Positions 44,094 to 51,653 of a stretch of 64,000 nucleotides of DNA are shown here, piece by piece (the stretch's first letter is position 1; each line of letters opens with the position of its first letter). Source of the stretch: Saprospiraceae bacterium. GTDB lineage: Bacteria; Bacteroidota; Bacteroidia; Chitinophagales; Saprospiraceae. Position numbers and translations under genes: made by a program. The stretch is taken from NCBI GenBank assembly GCA_019638385.1, contig JAHBTW010000009.1:62001-126000 (forward strand). The letters are read 5' to 3'. The notes beneath the pieces are model-generated. The model was given only the letters and a program-made list of their open reading frames with translations. It did no database searches and had not been told where the DNA came from.

Positions 44094-44907
44094 GCGTATC
44101 GAAGTATTCGGGTTCGTTGAGGATATCGTATAGGTATTCGTGATACTCGGCAAACTCCGGGAGGTTGTTGTGCCGGCCGTTTCGGATGGTGAGCAGAATG
44201 GAGCCTTCCGGATTGAGCTGTTGGAGCATCACGCCCTGTTCGTAGCTGATGAGGCGGTCTTTGTTGCCGTGTATGATAAAAACCGGACAGGTGATTTTGC
44301 GCATAAACTGGTCGGTGCGCACCTGAAAGCGCAGCAGCCAGCGCAGCGGCAGTATGAACGCATAGCGCCGGATATTATACAAAAAGCTATAGTACGGCGA
44401 GTCGAGAATGAGCATTTGGGGTTTGTTCCAGGAAGCGATCCGCGCCGCGATACCGCTGCCGAGTGAACGCCCGTAAATAACAATGCGCTCTTCGGGAAAC
44501 TGCGTGCTGAGCCATTTATACACCGTTTGAGCATCGTTGTACAGGTTGGTTTCCGTGCGGCGGCCCGAGCTTTTGCCGAAGCCCCGGTAGTCGAACATAA
44601 AAAAATCGTAACCCTTGCTCACAAAATCGCGCGCAAACTTCCCCCAGCCCTTGATGCTGCGCGAGTTGCCTTTGAGATAATACACCACGCCTTTGGAGTT
44701 GGGCACTTTAAAATGCACCCCGTTGATGAGGCCTCCGTCTTCCATCTCAAAATCCACCTCCGCGAAAGGGAAGGGATATTTGTACTCAAACTGCTTGGGC
44801 AGTATTTCCGGGCGGAAAAAAAAGTAGTCTTGCAGGAGGTAAAATACCACGCAAACCCCGGCATATATGAGTACCGCTGTGACGATGAAAGAAGGGATGA
44901 TCCACAT
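44050..44907 (-). CDS. Alpha/beta hydrolase with N-terminal membrane anchor
   Basis: A 285-residue protein. One membrane helix at residues 1-25 (MWIIPSFIVTAVLIYAGVCVV) is followed by a Serine aminopeptidase/BAAT-type alpha/beta hydrolase: oxyanion strand KGNSRSIKGWGKFARD, FMFDYRGFGKSSG, nucleophile elbow GRSLGSG, acid in IIHGNKDRLISYEQG and catalytic histidine in RNGRHNNLPEF. It is probably an anchored esterase or lipase-like enzyme; the substrate is not known. Its 3' end overlaps that of the redoxin-like gene. The GCS2-CBS gene lies 12 bases upstream on the same strand, suggesting co-transcription. Confidence 0.85.
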   Translation of the reverse strand: MWIIPSFIVTAVLIYAGVCVVFYLLQDYFFFRPEILPKQFEYKYPFPFAEVDFEMEDGGLINGVHFKVPNSKGVVYYLKGNSRSIKGWGKFARDFVSKGYDFFMFDYRGFGKSSGRRTETNLYNDAQTVYKWLSTQFPEERIVIYGRSLGSGIAARIASWNKPQMLILDSPYYSFLYNIRRYAFILPLRWLLRFQVRTDQFMRKITCPVFIIHGNKDRLISYEQGVMLQQLNPEGSILLTIRNGRHNNLPEFAEYHEYLYDILNEPEYFDTLNAARRRAPSQSPP

Positions 44908-44919
44908 AGCGGCGGGGGG

Positions 44920-46842
44920 TTATTTTTCCAATCGCTCGATGAGGCGGGCCGATATGCGCAGAAAATCCATCTCTGTGATGATGCCGATGAGTTCCTCCCC
45001 TTTCACCACCGGCAGGCATCCGATTCGATTTTGGCGCATGGTGCGCATGGCCTCAATGATGGTCATATCCGGCCCTACGGTGGTAGGCGTGGCAATCATG
45101 ATGTCTTTCACGGTAGTGGCCTCTTTGCCGTTGAAGCGGTTTTTGCGGGAAAAATACCGCAGCAGCAGACGCGAGGTGATGAGGCCGCAGAGGTTGCCCT
45201 GCGCATCTTCTACAGGCATGTACCGGATTTTGCGCCAGTCCATCATTTCGGCCACCAATTCGATGATGTCGTCTTGCTGAACGGTGAACAAATCGGTTTC
45301 CATAAACTCCTCCACGCGGAGTTTCGACGGGCGGTAGTCGTCGAGATCAGCTAATTCCGGCATAGTCCATTTGTGTATAGGAATATCTTTCCATTGGTTT
45401 TTAACAATAGCGGCGGTCATTACGGTGAGCGCTTCGTCGCGGGTGCATTCTTTGATGAGTTTGGTGAAAGTGCGCAGTTGCCAGCGAGCGCCGTTCATGT
45501 GGTCGCGGGCGCGCTGCTCAATGGTGCCGAGGTATTTATCAATGTCTGCAGCGGCAACACCGCGCAATTCAAGGCCCTGTTTCGCCATGGGGAGCAACTC
45601 GTGCAGCACCAAGTCGCAGGCAGATATTTTTTTATCATCAAACCAGTTGAAAGCCGAGTCAATGCCGAACTGCGCCGCTTTCGCGAAATTATCGCGCACA
45701 TCTTCCCACGACACACGGGTGCGTATATCTTTATAGGTGTGCCCCATGCCGATCATGGCGCCGAGCCAGAAAGCGGCATTGGCAATGGCGTCGGTGGTGG
45801 TGGGGCCGGCGGGCAGCACGCGGTTTTCGATGCGCAGGTGAGGCATGCCGTTTTCGCTGATGCCGTAGCAAGGGCGGTTCCAGCGATACACAGTAGAGTT
45901 GTGTACCTGCAAGGCGCGCAAGCGCGGAATACCTCCTTCCTGGAGCACGGCTATGGAGTCCTCTTCCGTATCGCCGGCCAACAGCACGCGGAAGCGGGAG
46001 ATGTCTTCTTTATAAATTTCCACGAGGCTCTTGTCCAGCCAGCCGGTGCCGAAGCTCACGCGGGGGCTGCGCTCGCGCATGTGGTCGTGGGTGGAGCGAA
46101 TGTCTAAGGCTTGCTGAAAAAGCGCGATGCGACTCTCGTGCCACAGGCGCTTGCCGAATACGATGGGCGAGTTGGCGGCAATGGCCATAATCGGCGCCGC
46201 GAGGGCCTGCGCCATATTGTACATGGGTACGAAGGTATCGGGCGTCACTTGCAGGTGTACCTGAAAACTGGTGTTGCAGGCCTCGAGCAGCGGGGAATCG
46301 TGTTTGACCGACAGTTCATCAATGCCCGATAAGTTCAATTCGTAAGTGGAGTTGGAGCTTTGGCTGTCAATGGCTTGCATGAGGGCGCGATAACGCTGAT
46401 TGGGTGTGAGGTTGCGCATGTCGAGGTCGCCTTTGCGCAAGGTGGGCAAAATTCCGGTGAGGCATATATCGGCGCGCATGGGTTTGAGCTTGGCGCGAAT
46501 CATGTCCAGATACATGCGGTTCTCCTTGTCCATGTCGCTCAGGCAAGTACCGGTAAAAACGCGCGGCGAGAGATTGGTTTCCAGATTAAACTGTGCCAGT
46601 TCGGTGCCCACCCAATCGTATTGCTTCATTTTATTGAGCAAGGCCATGTTGATGCAGGCCGGCTTAAAGGTGCGCGAATCCACAATCACCATCTCCTGTT
46701 CGGCGCCGATGCGCATTGGCGAAGTTTCAAACATCTCGTTTTCGAGCATGTATTCCAATGCTTGCACATCACGTAGCAGGTTGCGCACAAAACGCTGCAT
46801 AGCCGTGCCTCCCTGCATGATAGATACTTTCTGTTCCCCCAT
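44920..46842 (-). CDS. GCS2-type carboxylate-amine ligase fused to a CBS pair
   Basis: A 640-residue protein. Residues about 30-490 form a glutamate-cysteine ligase 2 (YbdK-like) catalytic domain: IGAEQEMVIVD, TELAQFNLETNLSPR, ANSPIVFGKRLWHESRIALFQQ, and MPHLRIENRVLPAGPT. After about 515, two CBS motifs follow (METDLFTVQQDDIIELVAEMM and IMIATPTTVGPDMTIIEAMRTMRQNRIGCLPVVKGEELIGIITEMD), a nucleotide-sensing module. I infer a ligase whose activity responds to adenine nucleotides. ATG 46842 (MGEQKVSIMQ) was preferred to the earlier codon, which adds 55 residues overlapping the divergent gene's start. Confidence 0.82.
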   Translation of the reverse strand: MGEQKVSIMQGGTAMQRFVRNLLRDVQALEYMLENEMFETSPMRIGAEQEMVIVDSRTFKPACINMALLNKMKQYDWVGTELAQFNLETNLSPRVFTGTCLSDMDKENRMYLDMIRAKLKPMRADICLTGILPTLRKGDLDMRNLTPNQRYRALMQAIDSQSSNSTYELNLSGIDELSVKHDSPLLEACNTSFQVHLQVTPDTFVPMYNMAQALAAPIMAIAANSPIVFGKRLWHESRIALFQQALDIRSTHDHMRERSPRVSFGTGWLDKSLVEIYKEDISRFRVLLAGDTEEDSIAVLQEGGIPRLRALQVHNSTVYRWNRPCYGISENGMPHLRIENRVLPAGPTTTDAIANAAFWLGAMIGMGHTYKDIRTRVSWEDVRDNFAKAAQFGIDSAFNWFDDKKISACDLVLHELLPMAKQGLELRGVAAADIDKYLGTIEQRARDHMNGARWQLRTFTKLIKECTRDEALTVMTAAIVKNQWKDIPIHKWTMPELADLDDYRPSKLRVEEFMETDLFTVQQDDIIELVAEMMDWRKIRYMPVEDAQGNLCGLITSRLLLRYFSRKNRFNGKEATTVKDIMIATPTTVGPDMTIIEAMRTMRQNRIGCLPVVKGEELIGIITEMDFLRISARLIERLEK

Positions 46843-46997
46843 CTGCTGTAAAATTAGCGGTTTTCGATATTTACGGTTATGTTCTGCCAAATTTGCATCG
46901 AAATATCGGTACTCACCCGTTCCTTCAAAATATTTTTGCAAAAAAATTCTAAAATTGCAAAGCGCAATGCTGTGCAGCCATTCAACGTTGACTGAAT

Positions 46998-47528
46998 ATG
47001 AGAACATTACTTTACTTTTCTGTATTCGCGCTACTGGCCGTAGGTTGCCGCAAAGACAACGGCGAGCGCATCTTCGAGATGGTGTTTCCCAATATCGTCT
47101 TCGAAATTCCGGCCGGCCTCAATGCCAATTTCCAGCAGGTCTTCGAAATTCCTGTCGTCTTCACCAATATTGATACCTATCTGGCAGAAAACGGTACTGA
47201 CACAGCGCTCATCCGGGCCATCGTGCCGTTCTCGGCCCGGATCACCTCGTTGGAGGGCAGCGCGTTCGACTACGACTTCGTGGAGGCAGTGTCTATCCGC
47301 ATTTGTCCCAGCACGCGAGGCAGTTGCTTCGACGGCGAAGAGGTGTTTTACATTGACGATCTGCGCGGCCGCGCCGGGCAAGACATCCGTCTCATTCCCG
47401 GTTTGCGCAACGCCAAGCGCGATCTGGTACTTCCCCAGTTTCGCCTCGAAGTAGTATTCCTTTTTGCCTACACTACGCCCTACGCGGTGCGCTCTCGCTT
47501 AGAGATGGGCTTTGAGGCGCTGAAGTAA
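46998..47528 (+). CDS. Hypothetical lipoprotein
   Basis: A 176-residue lipoprotein with a signal peptide and lipobox LAVGC (cysteine about residue 17). The mature part contains VFPNIVFEIPAGLNANFQQVFEIPV, FEDA-less beta strands and a pair of cysteines in ICPSTRGSCFDG; strands alternate in a way that suggests a small beta sandwich. I do not recognise a family. It diverges from the GCS2-CBS gene with a 155-base spacer and is followed by the tRNA cluster. Confidence 0.7.
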   Translation: MRTLLYFSVFALLAVGCRKDNGERIFEMVFPNIVFEIPAGLNANFQQVFEIPVVFTNIDTYLAENGTDTALIRAIVPFSARITSLEGSAFDYDFVEAVSIRICPSTRGSCFDGEEVFYIDDLRGRAGQDIRLIPGLRNAKRDLVLPQFRLEVVFLFAYTTPYAVRSRLEMGFEALK

Positions 47529-47884
47529 TACCCCGGTGTAAAATTTTTTTTCCGCCTTTGCGGAACTTTCCTCTCCGGGGGCGTAGTTTAGGTCGCATAC
47601 TTGTCGGAAAAAAACACAATAAACTTCAAGTCATGTTACGCAACCGAAATACAATCCAAGTTCATCCCAGTCCCGTCATAAGCGGGCGACCGAACGCCGG
47701 ACATCTTTGCCTTTGTTGGCGGGATTGTCCCGTCGGATGCGGCCCTGCCAGGGGAAGCGATCTGGGTCGGTTGTGTAAAAAGATACTCAGCACCCAAGCC
47801 AGCTAAACGCACCATTTTTTTACCATTCACAAGTCGGAACCTTTTTACCTGTGCAGTAATGTATAGCGGAACGCTGTTCCGCAT
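47529..47884. other. Non-coding stretch before the tRNA array
   Basis: No credible gene in 356 bases. It holds small hairpins: TTCCGCCTTTGCGGAA near 47550, CGGGATTGTCCCG near 47721, and GCGGAACGCTGTTCCGC at 47866-47882 directly before tRNA-Lys. A CATCTTTG near 47700 could be a -7 box. Confidence 0.5.
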
Positions 47885-47957
47885 GCAAGGGAAACTCAAC
47901 TGGACGAGTACCGGCCTCTTAAGCCGGGAGTTGTGGGTTCGAGGCCCACCCTTTGCA
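47885..47957 (+). tRNA. tRNA-Lys (CTT), unusual
   Basis: Acceptor GCAAGGG pairs with CCTTTGC (one G-T), D stem ACTC/GAGT, anticodon stem CCGGC/GCCGG around the loop CTCTTAA (anticodon CTT), T arm GTGGG-TTCGAGG-CCCAC, discriminator A. Positions 8-9 are AA instead of the usual TA, and CCA is not encoded. Confidence 0.6.
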
Positions 47958-47966
47958 CTCACAAAC

Positions 47967-48037
47967 TGGTGTGTAGCTCAATGGCAGAGCTGCGGCTTCC
48001 AAACCCGCCGGCGGGGGTTCGATTCCCTCCACACCTG
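47967..48037 (+). tRNA. tRNA-like gene, anticodon CCA (Trp) or TCC (Gly)
   Basis: D arm GCTC/GAGC, T arm GGGGG-TTCGATT-CCCTC and acceptor GGTGTG/CACACC are sound. The anticodon stem GCGGC/CCCGC has a C-C mismatch next to the loop TTCCAAA; strict geometry gives CCA, a shift of one base gives TCC. The first acceptor pair is T-T. Confidence 0.55.
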
Positions 48038-48072
48038 TAAAGACAGTAAAGATATAGCTCAATTTTTTTCAT

Positions 48073-48148
48073 GGCTCCGTGCCCGACCGGTAATGGGGAC
48101 AGTTTGCAAAACTGTTGCATGTGGGTTCAAATCCCACCGGAGCCTCCA
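48073..48148 (+). tRNA. tRNA-Cys (GCA)
   Basis: Acceptor GGCTCCG/CGGAGCC, anticodon stem ACAGT/ACTGT with loop TTGCAAA (GCA), T arm GTGGG-TTCAAAT-CCCAC, discriminator T as in other tRNA-Cys, and an encoded CCA at 48146-48148. All arms fit. Confidence 0.88.
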
Positions 48149-48161
48149 ATAATTTGTTCTC

Positions 48162-48233
48162 AGGGAAGAGGTGCAATGGATGCATGAGCGCTTTGGAAGC
48201 GCGGGGCTGCAGGTTCGAATCCTGTCTTCCCTA
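48162..48233 (+). tRNA. tRNA-Pro (TGG)
   Basis: Acceptor AGGGAAG/CTTCCCT, D stem GTGC/GCAT, anticodon loop TTTGGAA (TGG) on a stem with four good pairs, T arm GCAGG-TTCGAAT-CCTGT, discriminator A. Positions 8-9 are AG, so the conserved T8 is missing; CCA is not encoded. Confidence 0.65.
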
Positions 48234-48273
48234 CAAAGAAAAGGCGACACTGACGGTATGTGATACTTCGATG

Positions 48274-48340
48274 GCTTCCGTCGCTCGGTGGTAGAGCATC
48301 TCCTTCGGGAGAAGGCGCGGGTTCCATTCCTGTCGGAAAA
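48274..48340 (+). tRNA. Degenerate tRNA-like gene, possibly Pro (CGG)
   Basis: D arm GCTC-GGTGGTA-GAGC and T stem GCGGG/CCTGT are present, but the T loop is TTCCATT rather than TTCGAAT. TTCGGGA would be a Pro-CGG anticodon loop, yet the variable region would be one base long; alternatively TCTCC/GGAGA close on a TTCG tetraloop. The acceptor has only five pairs. Confidence 0.4.
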
Positions 48341-48424
48341 TGAATGCGCTCACACACTGGTTTTAGTTCGCCTTATTAGACTTTTGCACAGGCGGGGCGG
48401 CCCTGAATAAGGGACTGCCTCTCT

Positions 48425-48895
48425 TTATTTAAACACCGGCCCCACGGCAAAGGAAATGCCGGTTTTTTCATCCTTCAGCGTATCGTGTGTGCGGAATATC
48501 TCGTAGGTATCCGGGGAGGAAAAAACGTAGATGTTGTCTAAGCCGGGCAGCACAATCCAACAAGACTGAACGCCGTGCTGAAAATACTGGTTGGCTTTGG
48601 CCAAAAGATCGCCGATGCTCTGTGTGGGCGAGAGGATTTCAATGGCGCACAAGGGCGGTTCAGTCATCTTGATGGTATCGCTGCGGGTATCGAGTTCCTG
48701 ATAGGGGTACAAGCACAGATCGGGAACGCTGGGCCAATCCGAAAGATGCAGACTAAGCTCGGATACGACTCTGTATTTTTGCCGGTATTGAGCGAACTCC
48801 ATAATAAGATTGGCCTGAATGGCGCCGTGGTTGAAGGAGGGCATAGGCTTGTTTCTTTCTATTTCGTAATCGGAAAGCACTGTCGTGGATACCAT
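48425..48895 (-). CDS. Uma2 family (DUF820) endonuclease-like protein
   Basis: A 156-residue single-domain protein of the Uma2/DUF820 family, a PD-(D/E)XK nuclease fold. Visible landmarks: MPSFNHGAIQANLIMEFAQYRQKYRVVSELSLHL, SVPDLCLYP (catalytic aspartate), PPLCAIEILSPTQSI (E and the following motif), and a helix with KANQYFQHGVQSCWIVLP. The family is very common in Cyanobacteria and Bacteroidota and often located beside mobile elements; role unknown. Start at MVSTTVLSDYEIE (48895), where relatives begin. It lies next to the tRNA array in antisense orientation. Confidence 0.82.
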   Translation of the reverse strand: MVSTTVLSDYEIERNKPMPSFNHGAIQANLIMEFAQYRQKYRVVSELSLHLSDWPSVPDLCLYPYQELDTRSDTIKMTEPPLCAIEILSPTQSIGDLLAKANQYFQHGVQSCWIVLPGLDNIYVFSSPDTYEIFRTHDTLKDEKTGISFAVGPVFK

Positions 48896-49059
48896 GTGAC
48901 AATTGATTTGATGCAAATTTACACAAAAGATACCTTGTTCTCAATTGAAACGGGATAAAAATGTGTGGGCTTCGATGCACCCCGGAACCATGCAGGTCAT
49001 AGCTGCGCGGTGTATATGCGCTTATTCGGCTTAATACGGCAAAAAAATCAAAACAGCCA

Positions 49060-49067
49060 TATTTTTG
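49060..49067 (+). promoter_or_regulatory. Bacteroidetes -7 element before the TPR lipoprotein gene
   Basis: TATTTTTG matches TAnnTTTG, 32 bases before the ATG at 49100. Confidence 0.4.
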
Positions 49068-49099
49068 TATTTTTAGCACCATTCAAAAACCAATTGGCC

Positions 49100-50830
49100 A
49101 TGAAAAAAATCGCTCTCCTAACCATTCCGATGAGTTTTCTGCTCGCCTGCCAAAGGCCTGCTACCGACAACGACAGCCAGACCGTAAAATACCCGCCGCT
49201 GGCCATGTGTGCTACCTGGGGGCCTGAAGCCGATGCCTTTGCCGACATTACCGAACCGGTACCGCTGTATGAAGGATTGGGCGAGCTGAGCTTCGAGGTC
49301 ACTGCTGCTTCCGAAGATGCCAAAGTCTATTTCCTGCAAGGCTACAAATTGGCCAACGCTTTCAACCACCTCGAAGCGGTTCGCTCCTTCCGCTATGCGG
49401 CCCAACTCGACCCCAACTGCCCCATGTGCCACTGGGGGTTGGCTTATGTGCTCGGCCCCAACTACAACGCCGCGATGGACCCGGAGGCCGTAACCATCGC
49501 CTACGACGCCATACAGAAAGCCGTAGCATTGTCGCCCAATGCCTCCCCGAAAGAACAAGCTATTATTGCCGCCACTGCAAAACGTTACAACAACGACCCT
49601 GAATCCGACCGGGCCGGCCTCGACGATGCGTATGCCGAAGCGCTCAAAGCTGCTCGTTCCCAATTTCCCGACGATACCAATATCGGCACGCTCTACGCCG
49701 AGGCGCTCATGAATCTTCACCCCTGGGATATTTGGAAAAAAGACGGCTCGCCACACCCCTGGACCGCCGAAATCATTGCCGTCATTGAGTCCGTCCTCGC
49801 CAAAGACCCCGACAACATCGTCGCCAATCACCTGTACATTCATGCCACGGAGGCCTCAAACGAACCGCACAAGGCGCTAAAGAGCGCAAGCCGGTTGGGC
49901 GGTCTGGCGCCCGGAGCAGGGCATCTTGTACACATGCCCTCGCATACCTATATTCGTACCGGCGACTACCGGCTCGGCTCTTCGGCCAATCTCCATTCCA
50001 TTATCGTTGACAGCGCCTACCTCAGCCTCAACCATGCGGGCGGCGCTTATCCGCTGGCGTATTTCCCGCACAACTACCACTTCCTGGTGGCCACGGCGGC
50101 ACTCGAAGGGAACTCTGCCCTCGCGCTCGAAGCGGCCCTGCGCATGGCGCGCCAAATTGACACCGTCATGATGCGCGAACCGGTGATGTCCACTTTGCAA
50201 CATTACCGCTACATCCCGCTCTACACGATGGTGAAATTTGGAAAATGGGACGATATCCTCCACTACCCGCATCCGGCGGCCGACCTGCTCTATCCCAGGC
50301 TTATCTGGCGCTACGCACGCGGCATGGCTTTCGTAGGAAAAGGCGAATTGGACAAGGCCCGTCAGGAACTGGCCGGCGTGGATGCCATGAAGGATAACCC
50401 GCAATTGGAGGAAGTTACGATATGGTATATCAATCATGCCGGGCAATTGGCCAACATCGCCTCCCATGTACTCGCGGGCGAAATCGCACTGGCAGAAAAA
50501 AGCTATGTCGAGGCCGTCAGCCATTTTCGTCAGGCCATTGCCATTGAAGACGAGCTCAAATACAATGAACCGCCCGACTGGTTCTTCTCGGTGCGCCACC
50601 ACCTCGGCGACGCCTTGCTCGAAAGTGGTGAATATGCCGAAGCAGCCCGCGTGTATGAAGAGGACCTGAGGGTGTTCCCCAAAAATGGATGGGCGCTCAG
50701 CGGGCTTGCCGCCGCGCTGGAAGGGCAAAAGAACACGGCTGAGGCCAAAAAGGTCAAAAGTCAATTGGCCGCTGCATGGAAATATGCCGACGGGCAGTTG
50801 AACGGTTCAAAGTGGCAGGGAAGTAAGTAA
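49100..50830 (+). CDS. TPR-repeat lipoprotein
   Basis: A 576-residue secreted lipoprotein (lipobox LLAC, cysteine about residue 16). Helical pairs typical of tetratricopeptide repeats are seen near the start (AYFLQGYKLANAFNHLEAVRSFRYAAQLDPNCPMCHWGLAYVLG is abbreviated here to its core FNHLEAVRSF), in the middle (ANHLYIHATEAS) and at the end (ALLESGEYAEAARVYEEDLRVFPKNGWALSGLAAALE). The motifs DPNCPMCHWGLA and HMPSHTY recur in a family of lipoproteins of Bacteroidota and Planctomycetes. Function unknown. Start chosen to give the lipobox; the longer frame has none. The next gene is convergent, 14 bases away. Confidence 0.8.
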   Translation: MKKIALLTIPMSFLLACQRPATDNDSQTVKYPPLAMCATWGPEADAFADITEPVPLYEGLGELSFEVTAASEDAKVYFLQGYKLANAFNHLEAVRSFRYAAQLDPNCPMCHWGLAYVLGPNYNAAMDPEAVTIAYDAIQKAVALSPNASPKEQAIIAATAKRYNNDPESDRAGLDDAYAEALKAARSQFPDDTNIGTLYAEALMNLHPWDIWKKDGSPHPWTAEIIAVIESVLAKDPDNIVANHLYIHATEASNEPHKALKSASRLGGLAPGAGHLVHMPSHTYIRTGDYRLGSSANLHSIIVDSAYLSLNHAGGAYPLAYFPHNYHFLVATAALEGNSALALEAALRMARQIDTVMMREPVMSTLQHYRYIPLYTMVKFGKWDDILHYPHPAADLLYPRLIWRYARGMAFVGKGELDKARQELAGVDAMKDNPQLEEVTIWYINHAGQLANIASHVLAGEIALAEKSYVEAVSHFRQAIAIEDELKYNEPPDWFFSVRHHLGDALLESGEYAEAARVYEEDLRVFPKNGWALSGLAAALEGQKNTAEAKKVKSQLAAAWKYADGQLNGSKWQGSK

Positions 50831-50844
50831 GGAACCTGCGAGAT

Positions 50845-51093
50845 TTATTTCTCCGTTTCCTTGCGGGCCATAAAGCGCATGAAAATCTTCATGGTGAAAC
50901 CGTACGCCAACCCGGCCGCTGCGCACAGGGGCAACCCCACGAGCGCGCTTTGCCAGGTGATGCTCCGGTCGCTTAAAATCAAAGGCAACACAAGGATTGT
51001 GAAGACATACAATATCAGGCCGAAAGCCATACCGGTAGCGATCCAACGTTTCCCGGCGTAATCTTTTTCGAAGTGCTGCTGGTAAGTCTTCAT
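50845..51093 (-). CDS. Small two-span membrane protein (82 aa)
   Basis: An 82-residue protein: MKTYQQHFEKDYAGKRWIATG, then two hydrophobic helices (residues about 20-42 and 52-68) and a basic end (FMRFMARKETEK). The N terminus lies in the cytoplasm if the positive-inside rule holds. No family was recognised. It diverges from the cytochrome gene and converges with the TPR lipoprotein gene. The longer frame in the other direction overlaps the cytochrome and is not coding. Confidence 0.6.
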   Translation of the reverse strand: MKTYQQHFEKDYAGKRWIATGMAFGLILYVFTILVLPLILSDRSITWQSALVGLPLCAAAGLAYGFTMKIFMRFMARKETEK

Positions 51094-51156
51094 TATGAAT
51101 CTGTGCGATTTGGTAAGTGGCAAAAATACCCATTTTTTTGCACGAGCCGAACTCAT

Positions 51157-51164
51157 TACCTTTG
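51157..51164 (+). promoter_or_regulatory. Bacteroidetes -7 element before the cytochrome gene
   Basis: TACCTTTG matches TAnnTTTG exactly. A T-run ending in TTTG at 51131-51140 lies 16 bases upstream. Confidence 0.5.
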
Positions 51165-51202
51165 CGCGCTGATATTTTGACATCTGTTTCAATGCTTCTT
51201 CT

Positions 51203-51649
51203 ATGAATGTTTCGTACCAATCGTTTCGCCCATTGTTTCTTTTCGCGCTCATCGCTGCCGCAGTCTTTTTACTGTCTTTTACTGAAAAACCGGCACACCC
51301 TGCGGCAACAAGCGCCCCGCAACTGGCTGCCGACAGTGAACTGACCTTACTGATGCGCGAAATGTATGATGATGTAGCCAAAATGAAAACGGCCGTTAAA
51401 CGCCGCAAAAAACCGACGTCTGCCGTGGACCACGAGCGGATGCTGAACGCAACCCCCTCCGTACCTGCCAAAACCGCCGCGCCCGCTTATCCTGCACTTG
51501 CTCAATCGTATCTCAAAGCGCTACAGGCCCTGCAGGAAGCAGATGCCGCTCAGGCGCCGACGCTCTACAAAAACCTGATAGACAGTTGTATGAGTTGCCA
51601 CTCGGTCTTTTGCCCCGGGCCGAAGATGCGGATTCAAAATTTGTATTAG
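51203..51649 (+). CDS. Cytochrome c-type protein with one C-terminal haem site
   Basis: A 148-residue exported protein. The first 25 residues are a signal/anchor helix (FLFALIAAAVFLLSF). The rest is helical and ends with one haem c motif, CMSCH, in IDSCMSCHSVFCPGPKMRIQ, 15 residues from the C terminus, and PAYPALAQSYLKALQALQEADAA forms a helix before it. A single haem site close to the C terminus after helices is the layout of cytochrome c' and related sensors. A methionine or histidine distal ligand cannot be assigned. It probably faces the periplasm. Confidence 0.75.
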   Translation: MNVSYQSFRPLFLFALIAAAVFLLSFTEKPAHPAATSAPQLAADSELTLLMREMYDDVAKMKTAVKRRKKPTSAVDHERMLNATPSVPAKTAAPAYPALAQSYLKALQALQEADAAQAPTLYKNLIDSCMSCHSVFCPGPKMRIQNLY

Positions 51650-51653
51650 AGAT

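Noticed and set aside
47636..48357. Several short frames overlapping the tRNA array (e.g. GPRTHNSRL, FEPAAPRFQS)
   Set aside because: These peptides are the common false ORFs produced by reading tRNA genes in antisense.
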